Positions 33,501-46,499 of a DNA stretch of 64,000 nt are shown here, piece after piece. Each line of letters starts with the position of its first letter. The stretch's first letter is position 1. Under the pieces are notes generated by a model. The model was given only the letters and a program-made list of their open reading frames with translations. It did no database searches and was not told the DNA's origin. The stretch lies in assembly GCF_040802235.1 (NCBI RefSeq), contig NC_133157.1, positions 31,885,501 to 31,949,500 of the forward strand, in the 5' to 3' direction. The translations under genes and the position numbers were made by a program. This DNA is from Manis javanica. Lineage: Eukaryota > Chordata > Mammalia > Pholidota > Manidae.

Positions 33501-36499
33501 GTGATGTCTGGAGCCTCTGGGGGTTACAGAAATACCTGGCCAGCATTGGGAGAATATTCAGTCTGTTTTGAAGGGACTGTAATCAAATCCAACAGGGACA
33601 GACAGCTGCCATTCACCTTACACCCCTTGATTTAAGAGTTCAACAGTATTTCTGTACTGGAGTGCAGCTTTGCTGAGAGGGGACCCTAAGAACAATTATA
33701 GCCCTGTTCCAAGGGAGGGGGACAATTGTCTGCAGAAATCTGTCAGGCCATAAGCACTGCAACTTAGTAGAGGTTGGGTGCTGGGGTTACCTGAGGGGGG
33801 CTTTAGGGACCTGCCAGGTGATGGGAGGGAGGACCACGGAGCACCAGTAGGTCACTGAGAAGAACTAGTCTGTGTGGAGAGAGCTCTGCAGTAAGTGTGG
33901 GATGGGCCTGTTGTGGTTTGCGTATAGTAAAGAATGCATGTACGCACATGTAAATATAGAAGAAAACTCAAACACATCAAGCTGCTAGATTATTACGAGA
34001 TGGCAGAACTGTCTTTTGTCTTTTCTATATTTTGAAATTTGTATATGCTGTAGACATTCATTTCTATAAAAATTGGGCTGTATGTAATATATGTTGCAAT
34101 ATCATGTAAATCGTATAATAATCTGATCGGTCAAATGTCACCAGGCTGGAGGGTTTAAGGAGGCACCCACGGCAGGAGCCCTTGGGAAGGCCTGGTGGCA
34201 TCCCCAGCCCAGTGCTGGCCTTCCAGAACAGTTGAGAGCAGAGTCTGGGGTGGCTTGATGAAGATGTCACATGATAAAAAGGTTCTCTGGGGTGAGTACC
34301 AGGACTCTCTTCTTGGGACACAGACTGGGGGTTTTAGGTGGCTGCAAGCAGAGTCAGCCTGTAAATGCTGAGTCAGACTCCGCAAAGCCAGGGGCTGCAG
34401 GCTACATCAGCAGGAGCATGGAGTTGCTTCCAGGAAGCTGAGAGTTCTACTGGAGTTTGAGCCTCCCCCTCAGTGGGACTGGAAGAGCCAGGACAGATCG
34501 AGAGCCGCCTGGTGGGGAAAGGCCTGGGCCTACAGGTGCTGCAGTCCTCGGGCCCCGCCTTGGCGTGCCAGTCCCTGCAGACCCTCTTCTCCCTCAGTGA
34601 TGTGCTTTCTTGGTATTTAGTCCCCGGAATGCGCATAGACCTTCCCGCCTCTTTGCAAAGGACATAAAGAAATTAAGCTATCGCTGAATTTCATTGAATG
34701 CAGGACACCATCCATTGTTTTATAAGCCATTAAGAAGGAAAAAACAGCAATTAAACTATAAGTTTCATTTTCAGGGTTGTGTCATCCTGGAGAGGGGTCT
34801 CTGTCCAGGGCTCTGTCCTCAGACCTGACCCTGTTTTGACTGACCCAGCAGGTATGCTGACAAAGGGCTGGTCGCATCTGGCAGGTGACAAGAAGCTGGA
34901 AGCCGGGTGGGTGTGGTCAGCAAGGGGGTGCTTGCGTTAGTGACTTTGGAAGCAAGTCGAACATTTCACATGATGACAAAGTGCAGGGTGTGGCCAAGAG
35001 AAGGGATGGCTGAGGTCAAGAAAAGGAGGTCCTTTGGAGATGAGATGGCCCTTATACAGGGGAAAAAGCCTGGAGAGACTGTGGGTCTTGTCTGAGGTCA
35101 CACAGCTGGGAAGTGGCTCTCCTGAGATGGTTTTCTAAGCCACTGGTTCCAGATTTCAGAGGATATTTCCTTTCCTGAATCTTCATTTGGAGGTAAGAAC
35201 AGATTGCTACTGAGTCTACAGCCTGGGCTGGTGTCAGGAGGCCTGGCAGGGGAGCCATGGCCAGCTAGCAGATGGGTGGAATTCGGGCAGAAGACTCCTG
35301 GAGAGGGGACAGCTAAGCTGAACCTCTTAGCAGAGTGGGGAAGGGAGTTTTGCTGCTGAAGGGCCGCACAAGCGCAGGGCTGGCGATGGGAGGCACACTG
35401 ATGGGAGCCAGGTTGGGATGTGGCAAACACACAGCCCAGAAAGGCTGAAACTAAGGGGAATGGGATCGGGTGCTGGCCAGAAGCCAAGGGAGTGAGGTGG
35501 AGAACCTCCACCCCCCCAGCCAGGAGGACTGTTTTATCTCTGACATTGTTTAGAATTACAGGCACATCATGATTTAAAGTCAGAATTATCATTGTTTTTA
35601 AGTTCTCTACAGAAAACGCACCCCCTTGTTGTCTGTACCCTGGTCCCCCACTTCCTTCTCCCCCCTTGCGCCACCCCGCTTGGTTTACCCCTGGTGTAGG
35701 TCTCAACTCTGGACGCCACTGAAAGTAGTGGAATAGGGGAGGCTGCCGTCTCATGGGAGTCCGAGTGAGACTCAGCTTCGGAAAGGTCGGGGGCAGAGAT
35801 TAGAAGGACAACCTGGACGAGGCAGGAACGACCTGGGAGATGGGGAGGACTAGAGCAGCAGACAGTAGAGCTGTAGAGGTAGGAGCAGGACTTCAGGCCC
35901 GTGCGTCAGAAGGCCCAGCGCCCGCGCCCACAGCCGCCCGCTGCCATGCTGGGCCTGGCTGGCACACCTCGGAGACCCCTGCACTGCCGGAGCTCCAGGC
36001 CTTCCAGTGTCCAAGGCTGTGGCGGTGGTCAGAGGCAGAATCCTCAGGCTCTAGGCATGCCCCAGATCTCCACCCCCTAACTAGAACCTTCCAAGGTGTA
36101 AAGACAGCAGTAATGTTCCCGAGGGGTTGCTTCCCAGCCCACAGATCTGAGCTGGCCCTCATGGACACTCACACAGCAGACTGACAGCTGGGTTTGATCA
36201 GTCCCATTTTACAGATGAGGAACCAAGGCTTCAGAGTGAGGCAGAGTGACTCCTGAAATGTGACCACTGATGGCTCCATGTCCCCCCATTCTTATAGCAC
36301 GTGTAACCTTCACTGGGACCCTATCTCCCTGCTGCCCACAGCCACCCTCAGAGCCAGCAGGTGATCTCACAACACGTGGGACACAGCCACAGAGGGCAGA
36401 GAGGGGCAGGACCTGCCTATCGCCCACTGAGAGGGCCAGTAAAGCCTGGACTGTGGCTGGGACATGGAGGCAACCGCTTTTAGCATCAGGAACTAGGCA

Positions 36500-36625
36500 T
36501 TTGTGTTCTCTCCAGGGTCTGTCACTGACCAGCCAGGTGACCTTGGACACGTTACATCCCTTCCCTGATCCTTGTTTCCTCACCTGAAAAGTGAGGTTAG
36601 ACTAGATGGTCTCTACCATTCCTTG
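36500..36625 (+). mobile_element. MIR SINE fragment
   Basis: GTCACTGACCAGCCAGGTGA, CCTTGGACACGTTACATCCC and CTCACCTGAAAAGTGAGGTT are a sense MIR. Confidence 0.7.
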
Positions 36626-38929
36626 CAGCCTGAAAGTCCTCTCTGAAGGTCTCCCCAACTTCTACGCCAGTGGCCTCCAAAGAGAGATATGCAAGACACT
36701 CATTGAAGTGCAAGAAAATAATTCAGCTCACATTTGGCAGGTGCTGAAATGCTGACACCCTCCCCAGCCAGGATGTAAGACAGCCTCATGTCTCGTGTCT
36801 CCAGAAGTCTCTGGAGAGAAGGGGGAAACACTGAGAAAGAGTGGTGAGGACACCACTTTGATCAGTTTTCAGCAGTTTATCCCAATTAACTAAAATAATT
36901 AATTCTTAAGGTCCAGCCAGTGCTACTATTCTGAGGTGTTAATTAATCTGGGTTAAACCAGATTGGATTTATGGATTATATTAACCAGCTTTAACTGAAC
37001 TAACACTCACCAAATGAACCAATGGTTCTAGAAGATTCCTGCCAGAACTTTGGGTTGTTAGTAATTCTAACAATGCTAGTAGTACTTGGGGACAAGAAAA
37101 TGGGAGAATTAATATGCAGGTTTCCAGCATGATCACTTTCTCAGCCACAAGACAAGGAAAAAAAAACAATAACCCTCTAATCAAATCTAACAAGAAGTCA
37201 GCCCAAGATTTATTTTTAATTTGGGGGACACTACTTGAAATACAGATTTACAGTCACTCGGTTAATGATGACTGTCTCCTTGTGCGCATGTTGTGCCTTT
37301 CAGCTACTGACATGGCTGCTTATATGTATAATAAAGTTTCCAGGGAGGGGCATAGCTCTTTTTTTTCCTCTTAGGAGGATTAAATGACAAAAAGGTTTCG
37401 GTCCCACTGCTCTAACCTGGTCTTTTCTATGCTCCTGCCACTTCTGACACACCCCTAAGTTTGTGATCAAACTTTGTTCCATGGGGGTGTGGTTTCTCCA
37501 TTTCCTGGGTAGAGACCCCATAGCTACCTCTGGGCCCACAGAGCCCAGCATGAGGGTCTCTCTCCAACTGGGGACTTGGGAGATGTGGGTTGAGTTAATG
37601 TGACCCAGTTTACACCTCCCACCATGGGGGCTGCTGGCACTCTGCTGGCCTTTCTAGCAGCAAAGACTTGGAGTCTGTCTTCTCTCCTGATCTTAAGGAG
37701 CCCATCTCTCCCAGTCTAAATCACATTCTGGAGAAATCCAGTCTACCTTTCAAAGGTCTGAGCCCCAGGAGGGCCCAGCTAGGGTAAATGACCCCCGGCC
37801 TCAAAATTAGAAGACCTTTCTTCCCCAACCATCCTTGGAATTTGTCCCTCTGAGAACAGCAACACAGATAAGGAACAAAATATTTGGTACTGTATCCAGT
37901 CCCAGGATCAAAGGAAGCTTTGTTCCGCGGCTTAGAAGACTCCCCTGGGCCACGGGGCCGGAAGTGCGGGTCCTGCTTCTGGTTCCCTGCGCGGGTGGCC
38001 CTGGCCATGCTGACTCCATGTCTTCTGTACCCTGTGAACTCTTGACGTTGGGCCGGTGCTACTATTCTGAGATGTGAATCTGGGATCTTTTGGGGGACCT
38101 ACTCAACTGAGTGGTTCTGAGCCCCCATCTAGAAGGTTTGAGTATGGTTTGGGCTCCAAACTAGATGAGAGCTGGGGACAACTTGGAGCATTACGGGAAG
38201 GTGACCCGAACAGGGAATAAGACAGGAAACTGAGTCAGGAAGAAACTTGCCAACCTGGAGTGGGGCCATCCCAGGGCCATGTGGTCAGGGGACACAGGTC
38301 CCTGAAGGGCTGTCATGGGGCAGAGGCAACGGATGTGGCTGGTGGGGCTCCAGGGATGGGGACACGCTGTGGGGGAAATTGTAGATTTCCGCCCCATAGA
38401 AGGAGGAAGTCTTACCGGTTGTGCTACTCTGCTCTTGGAAGGAGAGAGCTTCCCATCACTAGAATAGTACAAGCTGAGACCTTAAGACTATTGAGATGTA
38501 TAGAAAGGAGGGCAGAAAGCTACTCTACTGAGTGGTTCTCAGCCTCCATCTAGAAGGGCTGGATGCCCACCTGGGTCCCTGACCCTGGGCAGTCCTGCGA
38601 TATTATATGTTTTTTGCACACAGATGTAATAAAATCATTTGAAAGATAGAGTTAGTGGGCCTGGCTAAGGATTAGATTACATAAGAATTAGAGCTTTAAA
38701 TTCTTTATCAGTGCTAAGGGGGTGGATGAGGGGCACAAGGCTTTCTCTGCTTCCATCCAGTTAAGGGGGTTTTGGTGCCTACCAGCACAGATGACCGCCT
38801 CCCAACAACCTACAAATCTTTAGATCTTTAGGTATTACCACTTTGAGGAGAAAGAAAGAGCATGGCCACTCTGTGCTTGTTTTAATATGTAAGTCCTGTT
38901 TGTTCAATGTCCTTACTAATTTTGCTACT

Positions 38930-39120
38930 TGTTCATTTCAATCCACTGGTACATGTAAATAGCTTAGAACAGTGCTAGCTCAAAGTGATTACTATTATTA
39001 CCATCCCATTTTACAGATGAAAAAACCTGAGACCTAGAGAGGTTGGGTAGCCCACCCAAGGTCTCCCAGCTGGTGTGTGGTGGAGCTGATGTTTGAGCCC
39101 AGCAGGTAGGCCCCCAACCA
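38930..39120. mobile_element. MIR-derived segment
   Basis: A sense-like tail (GCTTAGAACAGTGCTAGC) runs into an antisense-like part (CCCATTTTACAGATGAAAAA, CAAGGTCTCCCAGCTGGTGT), so two MIR pieces probably abut. A further antisense piece is at about 39230-39330. Confidence 0.6.
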
Positions 39121-39744
39121 TGTCTGTTACCACTGCTATGCTGCCTCTCGAGGTGGTCACATCATGTAATAAAGAAGCAAAACACCTTTGCCTCCGTTCT
39201 CCCTTCAAAGCCTCGCTAGAGCCCAGGAGGGTAATAGATAGGGATGCACATTCTCACTATATGGATGGGACCCTGCGGCCCAGAGAGAAACAGTGACTTG
39301 AGCAGAGTTACACAGCAAATGAGGGCAGGGCAGATTGCAGCTGGGGCCCCGGCCTCGGAACATCTTTGCGCCTCCCCTGTACAGAGCAGGGCCCCCAGCT
39401 GAAGCCCAGTGGGAGTGTGTGCTGTTCAGCCAAGGCTGTGCCCTCAGGGCCCTTCCTTCACCAGGCGGAGCTGGGCCAGCTCCACAGAGGGAAGTCGACG
39501 TGAAGATCCACCCCTCTGCGTGGGAGGGCATCCAGGCCTCTAGTGGAGGGGCCTCACCCACAGGACCCTTTCCGCTGGGATCCTAGGCAGAAAGGCCTGG
39601 CTAGCCAGCGCTGGCAGGGCAGGCAGTGGGTGGAGGGTGGGGTGTGGGGCTGTCCCCACAGGGAAGCGTCCTGGGAGCAGACATGGGGCTACTGAAGGTG
39701 TTCGAGAGAGCTGGGGGATGAGGACTCCTAGGAGCCGCTCTTCC

Positions 39745-39900
39745 TTAACTTTTTTATTGTAGTAAAATATACATAATACAACATTTGCCATTTTAACCAT
39801 TTTTAGGTATACAGTCCTGTGACATGAAGTACATTCACACTGTCGTGCAGCCAGCACTACCATGATTTTAGAATTTTGACTTTCCAGTATTCTTTAAATA
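39745..39900 (-). mobile_element. L1 3'-UTR fragment, antisense
   Basis: TTTTTTATTGTAGTAAAATA, CATTTTAACCATTTTTAGG and AAGTACATTCACACTGTCGT are the complement of an old L1M 3' UTR. Confidence 0.75.
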
Positions 39901-39979
39901 TTTGTTTACATATATCAATGAAGAGTGCATTCAGTGCTAAAACAGCACGCGTGACAAAAAGGACCATACGTAGGAGCTT

Positions 39980-40330
39980 TCCCCGTACCAGGCACCCCTG
40001 CTCTAAGGCATTTTAAATGAATCGACTTGTTGAATTCCCTACAACGCCCCCGTAAGTTAGGTTCTGTTTACTGACCCCAGCTTACAGATGAGGAGACAGA
40101 GGCACAGACTGGTTTGGGATCTTTCCTCGAATCCCTCCCTGGCTCTTGTCTAGGCGCGCTGGCTGCTCCTGCTTATTGAGGACTTGCTGTGTGCCGGGGC
40201 TGAATGCTCTGTTCAGCCTTTGTCCCATCACATGGCAACTCAGTGAGAGGTGGGCTGTCATGTGGGACTGAGCCCTAGAGAAGGAGAATCAGCGGTCGTG
40301 TGTGAGTCTGACTCTACAGCCTGTGGCTTT
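39980..40330 (-). mobile_element. Two antisense MIR fragments
   Basis: The first (about 39980-40115) has AGCTTACAGATGAGGAGACA. The second (about 40150-40320) has TTATTGAGGACTTGCTGTGT and CCTTTGTCCCATCACATGGC. Confidence 0.6.
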
Positions 40331-40714
40331 GACCACATGCCTTGTGTGCTGCTCAGAAGGGGCAGCTGTCAGAGGAATACCTGCCTGTTCGGTTCTTGAG
40401 TGTTGGCCTGAGCCCGCGTTCATTTCTCAGGAAGAACGTCTGAGAGATAGAAAGCCAAGGGTCACAGCCGCAAGTAGCCCTGAGTTCGGAAGTTTTCGGA
40501 AGTGGCTATGTACTCCCGGAGCCTTGGGAGGACAGATTTCTTCTGCCTACAAATTGGGTGACTTCAGAAAAGTGACTCCATTGCTCTGAGCTGAGTGCAG
40601 CTTGCTGCAACCATGAAATGGGGGTAATTCTCCCCATCCCAAGGTGGGTATGAGAGAAAATTGAACAGTTAATGGGAAGGACCCTGTAAATCATAGAGCA
40701 ACAAAGAGCAGTCC

Positions 40715-40870
40715 CCTGGCCAGCTGCATTGTGGTCACCTGGGAACTTGCTAGAAATGCAGATTCTCAGGCTCCAACCCATATTTGCTGAATCTGAAACT
40801 CTAGGATAGGCCTGGCAATCTGGGTGTTAATCAGCTTTCTGGGTGGCTTCGGTGCACTCTCCAAGTTTGC
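40715..40870 (+). mobile_element. MER5A-like hAT-Charlie DNA transposon fragment
   Basis: The order TGTGGTCACCTGGGAACTTG, CTAGAAATGCAGATTCTCAG, TGCTGAATCTGAAACTCTAG and GGCAATCTGGGTGTTAATCA follows the MER5A consensus closely. Confidence 0.8.
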
Positions 40871-41479
40871 AGTGGTTGCAGACACTCCCTGGGGACTGAT
40901 TAAGGCTGAGCAGTGGCGTGTATCTCCATGTTAATAATAAGCAGGTGAGGAAGAAGCGGGAAGGAACTTCCATCACCCTCCTTTGTGTGCTCTGCCCCGG
41001 GAAGCTGGGGATCGGGCTGCCCAGGCATGTACAGGAGCAGGCAGGCTCCCAGTCGTGTCTGATGACTCTTATCACAGGGAAAGGGACTGAAGGATGAGAG
41101 GAAACTATTTTCTGATTTTAAAATCCCAGCTGCTGAGGTGTGGCCTATAGGCCAGACCTCCTGGCCCAGTTATTCTCTCAAAGAGCAGAGGCAGGCCAGG
41201 CCTTGACTCCTGGTCAGCAAATCCGCCATCTCTGGGCTCTTCTCTAATCAGTCATGTGCTTTTCCTCCCAAGTCCAGACGAGCAAGGCCTCAGACTCCTC
41301 CTCATCACCACGGTCTGCAGCCCCTCCAGCGGACTGGAGCCGAGCAGGAGACCAAACCTACCTATTTCTTCCTTAGACACAAGCCCAATGTTGGGGAAAG
41401 AAAATACTACTATCCAGGGCCAAAAACTCTACCTACCTAATAGCAGGGGCTAAAAGCAGTTCAGCTCTTACCGCGCCAC

Positions 41480-41850
41480 AACCCTGGTTTCAAACTTTGA
41501 CACCTCCCCATGGTCTCAAGTGCCAACTCCTTAGCTGCCATTCAGAGCCCTTGCCAGCCACGTTTCCAGCCGCAGCCCTCCTTGCTGCACTGCATTTGCC
41601 CAGCCCAGCCAAACCTGACCCTTTTCAGCTCCCTGGATGTGCCTTTTTCTTCCCCACCGCACACTGGCATGCCTCTTGTTCCCCGCCAGCGCTCCACCTG
41701 GCACACCTTCCCTTCACTTGGCTGGGCTCGCTCTGCTCAGCTGAGCATACCTTCCCCGCAGCCCTCTGCAGCTCCTGGGGCTTCGGCCTGCTACAGCCTT
41801 GTAGGCCTGTATGCCCGGAATTGAGCTGGCTGAGGGGCAAAGACCCCTTT
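41480..41850 (+). mobile_element. L2 LINE fragment
   Basis: GACACCTCCCCATGGTCTCA, then AGAGCCCTTGCCAGCCACG and the proline/cysteine-rich continuation, fits an old L2 3' region. Confidence 0.5.
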
Positions 41851-42849
41851 CAGGGTATCCTTGCCTCTCCCCAACAGCATTCTGGAAGCAGCCAGGCCCC
41901 AGGAGGGCCCCGATGATCCTGGTTGACCTCACTCTGAGCCCAGGCCCTTGCAGCCGGGCAGGGTGAGAGTCCCAGGTGGGGACCCACTGACAGCAGAATG
42001 CAGGCCCCCCTGGCTGGATGCTCACCCGGGGACTGGGGCTGCAGGACCTCAGCCCTGCCTCCAGCTCCCTGTGGGACTCTGAGCACGGTGCTCCCCTGCT
42101 CTGGGCCTCAGCGTCTTTCTCTGTCCAAAGACAGATCCAGAAGCTCTGCTGAGGAAAGGATGGTGAACAGGAAGTGGATTCTCTAGGTTTTTGGCCTCCA
42201 GGAGGCGTCTGAAAAATCCGGTGACCCTTGTCTCTCGAAACTCCCAGATAAAGAGATTGTAGGGCAATAAATCTGCATGGCGTTTTGGTCAGGGCCCAGT
42301 TTGGGCGAATAAACAGGAGGAAGCCGTGTTCTGTTTCTCTAGAGAGTCAAAGCAGGAAGGGTCCCAGTCCTCTGAGGACCGGGACAGTGGACCGGCCGGC
42401 AGCTCGGTCACCCTCAGGGTCCCCATTCTGGCGTGTGAGCTGCAGAGCCCACAGCAGATCGTCCTACCAGGTGGGCAGGGCAGGAGAACTACCTGCCTGA
42501 GAGAACAAGTACTGGCAGGAGATGAGATTGGCCCGAAGTTGTGGAGCAAACCAGCATCAGAATTGGAACCCTCCCACCTGACCAGCCTGCCTGCTGTGAA
42601 AGTGACAGGCCCGGCCCCAAGCTCCTAGTGCCTGGAGTCGGGGGTTCAGGGGAGACTGGTGGTGGGAGTGACAGCTCAGTCCAGGCCAGTCTCCCCCTGG
42701 GTGCCTGCTTGTATCCAGCAAAGCAGAAGGAGAGGACTGTTTGGAATTGATGGTCTGAGAGCTGGGTGGATGGGTGGGTAGGTGGTTAGAGAGAAAAAGG
42801 AAGAAACACAGCAGAACAGGAGGAAGGGAGGGAGCCTCCATCAGCGGAG

Positions 42850-43015
42850 CTCCTACTTGTTAGTACTCACGATCAAGGTATTTTACATCATCATCTCACT
42901 TAATCCTTGGCAAGGCCCTGTTGGTAGATACTAGGGTGCCCTTTTCTGGGTGAGGATGCTGAGGCCCAGAGACAGATGCAGGTCCAGGACTGGAACCTGA
43001 TGCCTCCTGAGCTAC
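42850..43015 (-). mobile_element. MIR SINE, antisense
   Basis: CATCATCTCACTTAATCCTT, TGAGGATGCTGAGGCCCAGA and nearby sequence are an antisense MIR. Confidence 0.65.
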
Positions 43016-44299
43016 CTCATAGGATGGAGAAAATGCTCAGGCAGGGAGCCGGGGAAGCTCCCTGCAGGTGGTTCTGTTGGAACTGGGCCCAGGACGGGGA
43101 GTGAGAGGACAGAGCATCCTAGAAGCCCAGCTAAGTGCCACTCATGGACTTACCTGGGCTGACTTGGGTCACAGCAGAGAGAAGGGGCATGAGCAAAGAT
43201 GGGGCGCGTATGGAGAATACACACTTCGCAGGGAGAGCAGATGCATTAGTTTGGCTCAAAGAGCAGGTCTGTGGAGACGAGAAGCCTGTTTGGGGGACTT
43301 TGGGGGCCTCACAACCTAAGTACAGCAGAGGACTTTGTCCTGAGGACAGACGTGACCCAGGGCAGGTCTTAAGGGTCAGGGTCAGGGTGGGGGTAGGACA
43401 GGAGGCCTGGACTGGGGTCACAGAAAGATGGAGTCACCAAGACAGGAGGCTACTCTGGCCTCATACAGCTGGAGGGAGTTGGGGCGAGCAGTTGGGGCAC
43501 TGGGGCTGGGGAGGTCAGCCATCTCAGGAGGTGCCCTGTCCCTCTTCAGGACCCCTGGGGTCCCAGGCACAGGGTTCTGGGTAGTGCCAGATGTCACGAG
43601 GAGGTGCTCCCTCAGGCCTAATCTCCTCAGGAGCAAAGAGGCTTTTTCTTGGCACTCTCTCTGACTCAATCTGTATTTCCTGTGGGCCTGCGGGGAGGCA
43701 TCTGTGCTGGACCAGGAGGACTGGAGAGGGGGAGGTGGGGAGGTGGGGGCAAAGGTAATGGAGAGAACCTGGAGGCAAGGCTTTTACTTGTAGGCTGCAG
43801 GCTGCCGCTGCCTCCTCTGCTGATAGGGTGCAGGCCTTCAGGCCCGGAGGGTCCCCAGCAGCAGTATTCCTGCTTTCCTCCTGGGCTGTGCTGTTGGAGG
43901 AATCTGAAGGGCTTCCCATGTCTTCCTCCCACCCCACCAGGAGCCCCTTACCTGGAGAGATAGACAAGCACTCTTAGCAGGCTCTTCTCGCCCAGCAGAA
44001 AGTGTTAGCTCTTCCCGTGTGCTCGTCTCTTCCTCCAACACCATGCTGAGTGCCGGCGGTCAGACCTCTGTGCCCAGTGGGCTGCTTTGCACTCTATGGT
44101 TTGTGATTTTTATTTAGATCCGCAAAATGTTGGATCCTTTGCATGTTACTGTCATATACTGAATCAAATCCTAATGTCCTGTAAACCTTGGAACCACCAC
44201 ACTGTTAACAGCAAACATTTGTTGAGCTTTAAGTCTCACCCACCCCTGCTGCCTGTGCTGTGTGAATTATCTCATTTAATGGGACCCTGCATGTGTGCC

Positions 44300-44490
44300 C
44301 AGGGCCAGCTTGGCCACCTACTAACTGTGCTTTTGGGCAAGTTGCTTAGCCTCTCTGTGCCCCAGTTTTCTCATCTGTAAAAATGGGGTGATAATAGTAA
44401 TTATGGGATTGCTGTGCAGCTTGAGTTGGTACATAGAATATACTCCACACATCATAAGCAATGTAAGTGTTGGCTATTGTTATCATGCCT
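44300..44490 (+). mobile_element. MIR SINE
   Basis: ACCTACTAACTGTGCTTTTG, GGCAAGTTGCTTAGCCTCTC and TCATCTGTAAAAATGGGGTG are diagnostic. Confidence 0.85.
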
Positions 44491-45192
44491 GATTTTACTG
44501 AGGAGGCAATAGGCACATTACCTGCCCAAACTCATACAGGTATGATGGCCATTTTCTATAATCATACAGGTTTAATTGGGTACCAGGAGCCACGTGTGGC
44601 TATTGAGGACTTGAAATGTTACAGGTGTGACAAAGGAGCTGAATTTTACATTCTATGTCATTTAAATTAGTTTTACCTTTAATGTAGAAGCCAGGTGTGC
44701 CTAGAGGCTCCCGTGGTGGACAGAGCTGGTGCCTGGGACTCACCCTCAGTGATCTGATGTCAGTGATTCTAATGTGCATTCAGAGTTGCAAACCACAGCC
44801 CTTTGCTTTAGCCGCCTGTCAAGAGCGTGCCGTCTCATCTGGTCCTCCTCTTGGCCACTTCCCTGAAAGCTTAAACATGGTGAGCAGTGACCAAATGGTT
44901 CATCTCTGTCCCCCCTACTCCTGCCCCTGTGCCTGGTGCAGAATAAGCTCTAAGCCAACAGTGAATAAAGGTTGGTGATTAAATTAAACCATATTGCCCT
45001 GTCTTTGCAAACCTTCTTGGATTTTTCTGCCTTTGACATGTTTTATTCTCCAGCTCAGGATGTTGGGCTCTTTAAGAAGTCAGTTCTAGAGCCTTCTCTT
45101 TCACAGGCAAGTCTTCAGAGGCAGGTGACATGAAATAGAATCATTGCATGTAAATCAGATAAAAGTGTTTTAGAGACCTCTGTGGCATTTGG

Positions 45193-45313
45193 TAGGGTGA
45201 TCAACCTGTCCCTGTTTTCTGGAGCTTTCCTGATTTTAGCACTGGAAGCTCTACATCCTGTAATACCCACCCCCGCCCCCATCCCAGGTAAACCAAGGCA
45301 GTCGGTCACCCTA
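45193..45313. mobile_element. Small element with terminal inverted repeats
   Basis: The 121-bp segment starts TAGGGTGATC and ends GGTCACCCTA, whose complement is TAGGGTGACC (9 of 10 match). It looks like a short non-autonomous DNA transposon of the Tc1/mariner type with TA ends. Confidence 0.5.
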
Positions 45314-46362
45314 CTTCTAGGGAGAGCATCAAGTCCTCTTGCTTTGAAGGAGAGGAGAAAACTAAGCCTGTGGGCTGAAGGCCCAAGGTCCCAGGTCGCT
45401 GGGTATGCTCCCACGCCCCCTGGCCTTGTCTCTTCAGGTCCTGTTGCTGGTCTGTGGAAGGCAAAAATAAAGGCACCATGTGCCAAGAAGTGACAGCTAA
45501 CCCAGGGCTTGGCCTCACATGAGCAGTAACCGCTGTGGATGAAATTCTTACCAGGGGAAGTCACCGAGGGCTGTGGTTTCTTCTTTCTGCCTGGTGAGAA
45601 AGGCAGGCTCCAGGGGAAATCACAGCTTCAGCAGAGACCTGCCTTGACAGCAGGGGGACCTTGACTTCAAACGGGCCTTGGCTTCAGGAGCCAGCTATTC
45701 CATCAGCCTTTGGGGTGGATCAGAGGCCCAGATAAGGATTCAGAATGAAATAGAAAGGAACTTTCCTGTCAAGCAGAGCCAAGGCCAGGATCAGGATAAA
45801 TGATGACGGAGAATAGTTGGTCAAGGATAGGAGTCAAAGTGAGGGACCCACCCATAATTAGGTGTTTATTGTGTAAATCTTGGTTTTGGTTTTTGTAGAT
45901 CACCTTCAAATAGAGTGTTCTTTACTCTATAGTAATCTTGTTTCATTTTTTAAAACTAGGGAATTTGTGGTTCTAATCCCACTCTGTGAACTGTGGCTGA
46001 CGTGAGATGGCTCAGACCCTGTCACGAGGCCTGTATGGGTGCAGCTAATGTACCACAAGGTCAGATATTAAGAGAAAAAACAAAACTTAAGATATTAGAT
46101 ATGTAACCACAAATTTATATAGAGACAATGGTAGCCGGTAGCACCAGACTACTACCCATCTGGGTGTTCCAAGACCCAATCAGGTAATTTCATTCTTTCC
46201 CTGAGGCCAGGAGCAGCAAAATTAATGGGTAATCTATTACACCAGTTTGTACCACACCCTGTTTGGGTTTGTTTCAGCCACCCTGCAGCTAACCCTTGTC
46301 CTGTAATGATCAAGGCTGGGCCGGGTAGATGAAGCCTTTGGGGGCAGGCAGGAAAGTCTCTT

Positions 46363-46363
<1 letters not shown>

Positions 46364-46395
<32 letters not shown>

Positions 46396-46396
46396 C

Positions 46397-46429
<33 letters not shown>

Positions 46430-46470
46430 TCACACACACACGCACACACCCCTTCACACACACACACCCC
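46364..46470 (+). repeat. Compound (CA)n microsatellite
   Basis: Four CA blocks are separated by CCCCTT or CTT interruptions and one CG variant. The cysteine/valine-rich peptides that can be read from it are artefacts. Confidence 0.97.
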
Positions 46471-46499
46471 CCGAGGGGCATGTGGCAGAAAGAGGACCA

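Noticed and set aside
35098..35754. 218-codon minus-strand frame in CORO2A intron 1
   Set aside because: No recognisable domain, MIR-derived sequence at one end, and no splice or promoter context. Chance is more likely.
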